The position numbers and the translations under genes are program-made. Of a stretch of 64,000 nucleotides of DNA, positions 1 through 6,616 are shown piece after piece. The stretch is from Chelonobacter sp050613185. Its GTDB lineage: Bacteria; Pseudomonadota; Gammaproteobacteria; Enterobacterales; Pasteurellaceae. How positions within the stretch are numbered: position 1 is the first letter of the stretch; each line of letters starts with the position of its first letter. The notes below the pieces were generated by a model. It searched no databases. It worked only from the letters and a program-made list of their open reading frames with translations, and was not told the DNA's origin. Location: the NCBI RefSeq assembly GCF_050613185.1, contig NZ_CP192511.1:1364001-1428000 (forward strand). Direction: 5' to 3'.

Positions 1-96
1 AGCATATTGCTCCTAGGTTATTTTTGATTCATTTCATTTATTAATGGAAATTGATATAATATGCATTGAGCTATTAAAACTATAACGAATTTTCAG

Positions 97-612
97 TTAT
101 AACTTGCTATTTTTTCTTTTTCGCCAATAATCTTTTGTAAAAAATTCAATGATCATAACGATATTTACAAGTATTACACCCCAAAAGATGGTTTTTGCAT
201 TTTTATGTGCGGTATATTTTTTCATCTGGATAAAAGACTCGCTTATATTATAAAAACATACATCGCTATTTATGCAAATGAAATGTATATATGACATTCC
301 ATTTATATTAATAAACGCTATTTTTGAAAGTTTATATTCGCCTTCTTTAGGCAATCCACAATAAGGTTTGTAACATTTGTTACTTACTCTTCGGAGTGTG
401 AGATGGTTATTTAATTTTCCATTTATTTCTTGCTTGCTAACTGTTGCAGAAATATCAAAATAATATAGGTGATTAATTTTATAGTCATTTAAAATTAAAA
501 TTGGTAAAGAGAAGTAAGAGGCAGTTGATATAGTTAAAAAGAAAAAAATACTATAACCCCATCCAAGCCAATGGAAAAATTGTTTTGTTTTTTTTATTAG
601 AAATAAATACAT
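97..612 (-). CDS. Hypothetical two-TM membrane protein with cysteine-containing loop
   Basis: I do not recognise this 171-residue protein. It has a hydrophobic segment near residues 16-40 and a second near 138-158. Between them lies a polar loop of about 95 residues with two cysteine pairs (CYKPYC, and C-x5-C in CINSDVC), which would suit disulfides in an extracytoplasmic loop. The C-terminus is basic (KRKNSKL). The gene is strongly AT-rich compared with the flanking core genes, suggesting acquisition. The ribosome-binding site is weak (AAGGTT). A perfect CRP-type palindrome lies upstream at 695-710. Function unknown. Confidence 0.6.
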   Translation of the reverse strand: MYLFLIKKTKQFFHWLGWGYSIFFFLTISTASYFSLPILILNDYKINHLYYFDISATVSKQEINGKLNNHLTLRRVSNKCYKPYCGLPKEGEYKLSKIAFININGMSYIHFICINSDVCFYNISESFIQMKKYTAHKNAKTIFWGVILVNIVMIIEFFTKDYWRKRKNSKL

Positions 613-694
613 GATTAACCTTGTTGGTTTCTGATTATTTAAAAACTATTTAGAATGGATTTTTAAATAAATATCACATCAAATTATATTATGT

Positions 695-710
695 TGTGAT
701 TGCGCTCACA
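695..710 (-). promoter_or_regulatory. CRP-cAMP box upstream of the hypothetical membrane protein
   Basis: The sequence TGTGATTGCGCTCACA matches the CRP consensus TGTGA-N6-TCACA at all ten conserved bases. It lies 82 bases upstream of the only gene that starts nearby (the minus-strand gene with ATG at 612), a distance compatible with activation. The rest of 613-907 is AT-rich and shows no other gene. Confidence 0.6.
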
Positions 711-862
711 TTTTTTTGAAAATTAATTGTAAGTTTGCTTGTGTTGTTGAAATTATTTATTGGAATATCCTAAAATATTGGAGGGGTTATTAATTCTATA
801 AATAAAATTAAAGAGTCTAATGATGCGTTATTTCAAGGCGTATATCTGTCAGATTTGGTTGG

Positions 863-898
863 ATTGAGCCAATTTTTCCTGTTAAAAATTGGCTCAAT
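863..898 (-). terminator. Terminator hairpin after rnr
   Basis: Perfect 15-bp inverted repeat (ATTGAGCCAATTTTT, loop CCTGTT, AAAAATTGGCTCAAT) ending about ten bases past the rnr stop codon. The A/T runs are in the stem, so it could act in both directions. Confidence 0.6.
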
Positions 899-907
899 AT
901 TTTGGGT

Positions 908-3286
908 TTACTTGCGTTTTTTAGCTTTACTAAACGCGCCGCTTTTGCGCGACGGTTTCTTTTTCTCGGCACGTTGCGGATTGGCTTTGCCGCTTTTGCC
1001 GTCGCGCAGGCGTTTTTCCAAACTTTCGGCATAGCGCACGTTTTTCTTGGCGCGGTCTTTGGCGGTTTTGCCTTCGCGCAGCGGTTTGCGTTCGCTGGAT
1101 ACCATCGCGAAATCGATCTGCTTCTGTTCCAGACTGACGGCGCTGACTTTGATCCGCACTTTGTCGCCGATACGGTAATACATGCCGCTGTTTTCGCCGA
1201 TTAAGCGTTGCCTCGCGCTGTCGAATTGGTAGTAGTCGTTATCAAGGGTGGAGATATGTACCAAGCCGTCGATAAAGAAGTCGTTCAGGCGCACGAACAA
1301 GCCGAAACCGGTGACGCTGGAGATTATGCCGTCGAACTCTTCGCCGACGTGATCCTGCATATATTCGCATTTCAGCCAGTCGGCGACTTCGCGCGTAGCA
1401 TCGTCGGCGCGGCGTTCGGTGGTGGAGCAGTGCTCGCCGAGCAAGTCGATTTCGTCTAAGGTGTAATGAAAACCGCCGCCGTGGGTGCTGCGTTTTGTGC
1501 TGCCTTGCGCTTTGGCGATCAAATATTTAATCGCGCGGTGCAGGCTCAAATCAGGATAACGGCGGATTGGCGAGGTGAAATGGGCATAGTTATCCAATGC
1601 CAAACCGAAATGCCCGATATTGTCGGCGGAATAGACCGCCTGACTGAGCGAGCGCAACAACATGGTTTGAATCAGCTCGTGATCAGGACGTTCTTTCACC
1701 TGTTTCATCAATTCGGCATAATCCGCCGGGGTTGGTTTCAAACCGCCGCCAAGGGTTAAACCGCACTCGTTGAGGAAACTGCGGAAGCCCATCAGTTTTT
1801 CTTCGCCCGGTCCGGCGTGAATGCGGAACAGTGCAGGTTCTTGCGCTTTTTCGACAAAAGTCGCCGCGGCAATATTGGCTTGGATCATACACTCTTCGAT
1901 GATCTTATGCGCGTCATTGCGCACCACCGGCTCGATCCGTTCGATTCGCCCTTGCGGATTAAAAATAAATTGGGTTTCGATGGTTTCGAAATCGATCGCA
2001 CCGCGTTTTTGGCGCGCGTCGTGCAACACGTTGAACAAGTTGTACAACTCTTCCAAGTGCGGTACCAGCAGGGCATAGCGTTGGCGCAGTTCCTCGTCGC
2101 CCTCTAAAATCCGCCATACTTTGGTGTAGGTCAAACGGGCGTGGGAGTTCATGACCGCTTCGTAGAATTTGTAGCCGGTCATTTTGCCTTTTTTGGAAAT
2201 ATCCATTTCGCAGACCATACACAACCGATCCACTTGCGGATTTAACGAACAGAGTCCGTTCGACAGCACTTCCGGCAACATCGGCACAACCCGATTCGGG
2301 AAGTAAACCGAGGTGCCGCGATTGCGCGCCTCGGCATCAAGTGCGGTTTTCAGGCGCACATAATAACTGACATCGGCAATCGCCACCCACAGTTTCCAGC
2401 CGCTGTCGCCGTTTTTGCGCGCATAAACCGCATCATCAAAATCGCGCGCGTCTTCGCCGTCAATGGTGACCAGCGGCAAATCCCGCAGATCAACCCGCCC
2501 TTGCTTCGCTTCTTCGCCGACTTCTTCTTGTAAGCCGCTAATCTGCTTTAACACGCTTTCGGGGAAGATATGCGGAATATCGTGGTTGCGCAGTGCGATT
2601 TCCACCTCCATACCGGGCGCCATGTTATCGCCCAAAATTTCGGTGATAATCCCGACCGGATTATGGTTGCGGGTGCGTGGTTGCAGCTCGACCACCACCA
2701 CTTGCCCCATGCGCGCGCCCATGCGGTGTTCGTTCGGAATCAGGATATCGTGGTTGATACGACTGTCGTCCGGCACCACAAAGGCAATGCCCGACTCCAT
2801 GAAAAAACGACCGACAATCTGTTTTTTACGGCTCTCCAGAATACGCACGATCCGCACTTCCTGCCGTCCACGCCGATCAAAGCCGTTCGGTTGCGCCAGC
2901 ACATAATCGCCGTGCATGACCCGCTGCATTTGTCCGTTGGGAATAAACCAATCGTCCTCTTTTTTGCCGCCGACCGAGCCTTCGACCTGTAAAAAACCGT
3001 AACCGTCGCGATGTCCGATCACCGTGCCTTTCAGCAACGACAATTTTTCCGGCAGCGCATAACATTGGCGTTTGGTAAATACCAACTGCCCGTCGTTTTC
3101 CATCGCGCGCAAACGGCGGCGCATGCCTTCGACCTGTTCTTCATCACTGATATGAAGTGCGGTCAGAATATCCTGCCGTTTCATCGGTGCGTTGTGTTCG
3201 CGAATGGTCTGTAAAATAAACTCACGGCTCGGTATCGGATTTTCATATTTCTCCGCTTCCGCCTGATAATTCGGATCTTTTGACAT
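908..3286 (-). CDS. rnr: Ribonuclease R
   Basis: Exoribonuclease R, a processive 3'-5' hydrolase that degrades structured RNA and takes part in rRNA and mRNA turnover in the cytoplasm. In order the protein shows an N-terminal winged-helix region, cold-shock-like RNA-binding segments, the RNB catalytic domain with the metal-binding aspartate cluster DGEDARDFDD near residue 270, the RNB signature HFTSPIRRYPDL, an S1 domain, and a lysine-rich tail (KKKPSRKSG...) typical of RNase R rather than RNase II. I chose the ATG at 3286 (MSKDPNYQ) because AAGGAGA precedes it; a longer in-frame start at 3367 has no such site. The length, 792 residues, is normal for the family. Confidence 0.95.
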   Translation of the reverse strand: MSKDPNYQAEAEKYENPIPSREFILQTIREHNAPMKRQDILTALHISDEEQVEGMRRRLRAMENDGQLVFTKRQCYALPEKLSLLKGTVIGHRDGYGFLQVEGSVGGKKEDDWFIPNGQMQRVMHGDYVLAQPNGFDRRGRQEVRIVRILESRKKQIVGRFFMESGIAFVVPDDSRINHDILIPNEHRMGARMGQVVVVELQPRTRNHNPVGIITEILGDNMAPGMEVEIALRNHDIPHIFPESVLKQISGLQEEVGEEAKQGRVDLRDLPLVTIDGEDARDFDDAVYARKNGDSGWKLWVAIADVSYYVRLKTALDAEARNRGTSVYFPNRVVPMLPEVLSNGLCSLNPQVDRLCMVCEMDISKKGKMTGYKFYEAVMNSHARLTYTKVWRILEGDEELRQRYALLVPHLEELYNLFNVLHDARQKRGAIDFETIETQFIFNPQGRIERIEPVVRNDAHKIIEECMIQANIAAATFVEKAQEPALFRIHAGPGEEKLMGFRSFLNECGLTLGGGLKPTPADYAELMKQVKERPDHELIQTMLLRSLSQAVYSADNIGHFGLALDNYAHFTSPIRRYPDLSLHRAIKYLIAKAQGSTKRSTHGGGFHYTLDEIDLLGEHCSTTERRADDATREVADWLKCEYMQDHVGEEFDGIISSVTGFGLFVRLNDFFIDGLVHISTLDNDYYQFDSARQRLIGENSGMYYRIGDKVRIKVSAVSLEQKQIDFAMVSSERKPLREGKTAKDRAKKNVRYAESLEKRLRDGKSGKANPQRAEKKKPSRKSGAFSKAKKRK

Positions 3287-3393
3287 AATGTCTCCTTTTT
3301 TGTTGTTTTTATTGTTGTTATGGGGGATATGCTCAGTTTGACACTTGGGGCGGGGGAATGCAAGCAAGCAAAAAGTGTATTTAAGATGAATAG

Positions 3394-3810
3394 TTATTTA
3401 TCAGTGCGATAGGCTTTGTGCATTGCCACAATCACTTCACGCACGGTTTTCTTTTGCGCTTGTGGTAAATTTAAAAAGGTTTTTACGATCCACTCATCAT
3501 CGTAACTTTCAGCAAGCTCCCAAAGTTGCTTGGTGATGGTGGGTTTGAGATTTGTTTTATTGATTTTGTAAGCGATTTCATTAGATACCAATTCTGTTGC
3601 ATCAACCTCAAGCCATTCAATTAATGTTTTCAGTCGTTCTAATGTAGGTAAACCATCGCCACGCAGCCATTTTGCTACAGCAGCTTGACCTATTGGTTTA
3701 CCGTAATAGCGTAAATTCAGCTCCCGTTCAATCACAGCAGCCGTTGGTTTATATCCTTTTGCGGTCACAATTCGCTTCAAATTTTCCGCAAATTTTATTG
3801 ATTCATTCAT
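3394..3810 (-). CDS. HTH transcriptional regulator (putative controller of the adjacent RM-like island)
   Basis: A 138-residue protein whose residues about 15-70 fit an XRE/lambda-repressor-like helix-turn-helix (segment IGQAAVAKWLRGDGLPTLER). The C-terminal half is a short helical region without a recognised domain. It is transcribed divergently from the methyltransferase-like genes, and the shared intergenic region of about 105 bases contains an inverted repeat that could be its operator. Position and size suggest a controller (C-protein-like) role, but that is inference. It is AT-rich like the genes across the divide and unlike the following rnr. Confidence 0.7.
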   Translation of the reverse strand: MNESIKFAENLKRIVTAKGYKPTAAVIERELNLRYYGKPIGQAAVAKWLRGDGLPTLERLKTLIEWLEVDATELVSNEIAYKINKTNLKPTITKQLWELAESYDDEWIVKTFLNLPQAQKKTVREVIVAMHKAYRTDK

Positions 3811-3844
3811 AGCGTTTAAGTTTATCTTTTGCTAAAAATTTTTT

Positions 3845-3864
3845 ATAACTTGATTGAAAGTTAT
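3845..3864. promoter_or_regulatory. Putative operator in the divergent intergenic region
   Basis: Inverted repeat ATAACTT-GATTGA-AAGTTAT. A further AAGTTAT copy is at 3903-3909, seven bases before the ATG of the first methyltransferase-like gene. The symmetrical site midway between the HTH regulator and the RM-like genes is what a dimeric repressor would bind. Confidence 0.45.
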
Positions 3865-3915
3865 GTAACTATTAAGATTAGTTTCATTAAAAGTTGCTGG
3901 AAAAGTTATAAAAAC

Positions 3916-4563
3916 ATGATTCAACAAATCAAATCCAAAAAACGAGTAGCCGATCACGGCGAAGTCTTTACTCGGCGACAAGAAGTCAAAGCGATGTTGG
4001 ACTTGATGAAAGATGACACAGAAAAACGTGATGATTCACGTTATTTAGAGCCAGCTTGTGGCGATGGTAACTTTTTGATTGAGATTTTGGCTCGTAAATT
4101 GGCAGTAGTAGAGAAAATCTACCATAGCTCGCAACGTGAATACGAATTTAATGCGGTATTTGCCTTGGCTTGTTTGTATGGCATTGAGCTACTGCAAGAT
4201 AACGTCATCGCCTGTCGTAAACGCTTGCTAAATTATTTTCAACAGCAATATGAACGCCTGTTTGCAGAGCAAACCCAGATTGAAGTGCTTGAAGTGGCGG
4301 AATTTATTTTATCGCTCAATATTTTGCACGGTAATGCTTTAACTATGAAAAATGCAGAGCATGATGAATTTCTGCATTTTTCGGAATGGTCGAAAGTGTC
4401 ATTTCCACGTAAATGGTCGTTAAAACGGCATGACTGGATTTATCAGGAATTGATAGAACAACAAGGCAAAGCACAAAGTGCCAATGGTGAGCCGTATCGT
4501 TCAATTCAAGAATATTTTAGTTGCTATTTTCTGGATATTAAACATGCAAAACCTGTCCATTAA
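3916..4563 (+). CDS. DNA methyltransferase-like protein lacking motif IV (half of a tandem pair)
   Basis: 215 residues. The N-terminus resembles gamma-class adenine methyltransferases: a motif-X-like segment GEVFTRRQEVKAMLDL near residue 13 and SAM-binding motif I as LEPACGDGNFL near residue 43. No motif IV (N/D-P-P-Y/F) is visible and the protein ends soon after. By itself it should bind SAM but not catalyse methyl transfer, so it may be a structural or regulatory partner of the next gene, or a truncated paralogue. I chose the ATG at 3916 because the upstream extension (from 3829) is hydrophobic and unlike the family. Its last 20 bases overlap the next start, suggesting translational coupling. 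Confidence 0.65.
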   Translation: MIQQIKSKKRVADHGEVFTRRQEVKAMLDLMKDDTEKRDDSRYLEPACGDGNFLIEILARKLAVVEKIYHSSQREYEFNAVFALACLYGIELLQDNVIACRKRLLNYFQQQYERLFAEQTQIEVLEVAEFILSLNILHGNALTMKNAEHDEFLHFSEWSKVSFPRKWSLKRHDWIYQELIEQQGKAQSANGEPYRSIQEYFSCYFLDIKHAKPVH

Positions 4564-6055
4564 CCATAATCCTGATGTGCTCTCTTGTTTGGCGAATTTG
4601 TCGAACGATGAAGTGTTTACGCCGCCGGAAGTGGCAAATGCGATGTTGGATCTATTGCCGCAAGACTATTTTTCCGATCCGCACCGCACTTTTCTTGATC
4701 CTGCTACTAAATCGGGTGTTTTTCTGCGTGAAATTACCAAGCGATTGCTGAAAGGTTTAGAACCGAAAATACCTGATTTACAGCAACGCATTAACCATAT
4801 TTTTACCAAGCAGATTTTCGGGCTGGGTTTAACGGAACTGACAGCGTTACTTGCTCGCCGTAGCCTTTATTGTAGCCGTGAAGCGAACGGTGAATATGCG
4901 ATTTGCGATGTGTTTTCTGATGAACAAGGCAATATTTTCTATCAGCCATTGCAACATACTTGGGTAGATGGCAAGTGTGAACACTGTGGGGCAAGTCAAG
5001 CTGTGTATGATCGTGGCAAAAATTTAGAAAGCCACGCTTATTCTTTTATTCATTTACCTATTCACGAAATAAATAAAAATCTTCCTATGAAATTTGATGT
5101 CATTATCGGCAATCCGCCGTATCAGTTGAGTGATGGTGGCTTCTCTGCAAGTGCAATGCCTATTTACCAAAAATTTGTAGAGCAAGCTAAAAAATTAAAT
5201 CCCAATCATATTGTAATGATTATTCCTGCACGTTGGTACACTGGTGGTAAAGGGCTGGATAAATTTAGAGATGCGATGCTGGCAGATCGCCAACTAATTG
5301 AATTACATGATTTTCCTAATTCATCGGATTGCTTTTCTGGCGTTGATATTAAAGGCGGTGTTTGCTATTTCCTATGGAAAAATCAAGCAAATGAAGATTG
5401 CTTTGTGGTGACGCACGAAGGGGATAATATTATTTCTAGCATGACACGCCCCTTAAAAGAAGAACAATTAGATATATTTATCCGTTATAACCAAGCGGTA
5501 AAAATTTTACGAAAAATTGCAAAATATAATGAACCCAGTTTTAATAAACGTATTAGTTCAAGAAAACCATTTGGATTACCAACCAATTTTAAAGGCAGAA
5601 ATGAGCCTTATAAAGATGAATTTTATAATGTGAAATTGTATCAAAATAAAGGTGTTGGGTATATTAAAATCACAGATATTCCTATTAATCGTCAATGGAT
5701 TGATGAACATAAAGTTATTGCTCCTTATGCGGTTGGTTCGGGTGATAGCAAAACTGACTGGGTTAAACCAATCTATGCTGAAAAAGGTTCAGCTTGTACG
5801 GAAACCTATTTAGTGTTCGGACCTTTTGAAAACAAAGAAGTTTGCGAAAATGTAATGAGTTACATCAATACCCGTTTTTTCCATTTTATGCTGACCTTAA
5901 AAAAGAATACACAGCACACAACTCGCCAGACCTACGAACTTGTCCCAGTCCAAGACTTCTCAAAACCGTGGACAGATCAAGAACTTTATGAGAAATATCA
6001 ATTAACCCAAACTGAAATTAACTATATTGAAAGTATGGTTAGACCCATGGAGTAA
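4544..6055 (+). CDS. Eco57I-type adenine-specific DNA methyltransferase
   Basis: 503 residues. Near the N-terminus is motif X (DEVFTPPEVANAML) and a variant motif I (LDPATKSGVFL, with K-S-G in place of the usual C-G-S-G). A CEHC pair sits near residue 146 (GKCEHCGAS). The catalytic motif IV NPPY lies in IIGNPPYQLSDGG near residue 187. The remaining 300 residues probably contain the target-recognition part. It should transfer a methyl group from SAM to N6 of adenine at a specific site. The start at ATG 4544 overlaps the preceding gene by 20 bases; an earlier in-frame ATG at 4478 lies well inside that gene. It is likely the modification subunit for the GIY-YIG helicase encoded downstream. Confidence 0.8.
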   Translation: MQNLSINHNPDVLSCLANLSNDEVFTPPEVANAMLDLLPQDYFSDPHRTFLDPATKSGVFLREITKRLLKGLEPKIPDLQQRINHIFTKQIFGLGLTELTALLARRSLYCSREANGEYAICDVFSDEQGNIFYQPLQHTWVDGKCEHCGASQAVYDRGKNLESHAYSFIHLPIHEINKNLPMKFDVIIGNPPYQLSDGGFSASAMPIYQKFVEQAKKLNPNHIVMIIPARWYTGGKGLDKFRDAMLADRQLIELHDFPNSSDCFSGVDIKGGVCYFLWKNQANEDCFVVTHEGDNIISSMTRPLKEEQLDIFIRYNQAVKILRKIAKYNEPSFNKRISSRKPFGLPTNFKGRNEPYKDEFYNVKLYQNKGVGYIKITDIPINRQWIDEHKVIAPYAVGSGDSKTDWVKPIYAEKGSACTETYLVFGPFENKEVCENVMSYINTRFFHFMLTLKKNTQHTTRQTYELVPVQDFSKPWTDQELYEKYQLTQTEINYIESMVRPME

Positions 6056-6070
6056 TTTAAGGAGTTTATT

Positions 6071-6475
6071 ATGATTTCAAAAGATGATCTTTATCAGGCT
6101 ATCAAAACGCAATGTGAATTGAGCTTTGAAAATATTGCAATAGATAAATCTCTTTCAAAAATGTGTGAATTTTGTGGTTCAGATTTAATTGAATACATAT
6201 CAGGTATTTATCCAAAATTAAGAACTAAATGCCATCATTGTGAAAAAGAATTGGATTTTTATCAAGCTTTTGGAATAAGTCATTCTGATATACGGCAAGG
6301 TGTAGAAGATTTTTTTGAAGACTGCGAAGAATGTGGAGAGCATTCCATGTTTGGTAATATTTGCACAAACTCAGAATGTAATTATGAATATGAGCCAATA
6401 ATAGATCCTGACACGGGCTGTGTTTTGGATGAAGATGAAATTAGAAAAATCCAAGAAAAAATAGAAAAAGATTAA
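6071..6475 (+). CDS. Small tetracysteine (zinc-ribbon-like) protein of the RM-like island
   Basis: 134 residues, not recognised as a named family. There are two sets of paired cysteines. The first is CEFC near residue 31 with CHHC near residue 55. The second is CEEC near residue 89 with C-x4-C near residue 102 (CTNSEC). This pattern suggests two zinc-binding ribbons. The protein is acidic overall and ends with a charged helix (EIRKIQEKIEKD). A good ribosome-binding site (AAGGAG) precedes ATG 6071, 15 bases after the methyltransferase stop, so it is co-transcribed with the methylase and probably with the helicase. Role unknown; a DNA-binding or immunity/regulatory accessory is possible. Confidence 0.65.
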   Translation: MISKDDLYQAIKTQCELSFENIAIDKSLSKMCEFCGSDLIEYISGIYPKLRTKCHHCEKELDFYQAFGISHSDIRQGVEDFFEDCEECGEHSMFGNICTNSECNYEYEPIIDPDTGCVLDEDEIRKIQEKIEKD

Positions 6476-6560
6476 TTCTATAAAGGGTGGGAATAATCTG
6501 ATTTTTCCTAAACTTTAAAGCTTAATCACTTGAATTTTAAAGATATTTTTAATTTCTTTT

Positions 6561-6587
6561 GTAGGGGCGGATACAATCTGCCCCTAC
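6561..6587. repeat. Short palindromic repeat (GGGGCGGAT family)
   Basis: The imperfect palindrome GTAGGGGCGGA...TCTGCCCCTAC lies between the tetracysteine gene and the helicase. The same core (GGGGCGGAT...ATCCGCCCC) recurs at 46925-46947 between unrelated genes, so this is a dispersed palindrome, not part of the coding region. An open frame happens to run through it upstream of the chosen helicase start. Confidence 0.6.
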
Positions 6588-6616
6588 ATATCCCCTTATA
6601 TTTAACGGATCCCTCA

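Noticed and set aside
821..865. Short plus-strand peptide (MRYFKAYICQIWLD) downstream of the CRP box
   Set aside because: Fourteen codons with no clear ribosome site or known counterpart; not supportable as a gene.
902..3214. Several long open frames antisense to rnr
   Set aside because: They lie opposite a well-conserved gene, have no ribosome sites or recognisable domains, and arise from its codon bias. The same applies to the frames opposite fab, ubi, ligA, zipA and cas genes.
4478..4543. Upstream start for the second methyltransferase gene
   Set aside because: It lies well inside the preceding gene, encodes unrelated residues, and the ATG at 4544 sits directly before the conserved N-terminus.
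6530..6616. Upstream start for the GIY-YIG helicase
   Set aside because: This reading translates a dispersed palindromic repeat; the ATG at 6617 abuts the nuclease domain.
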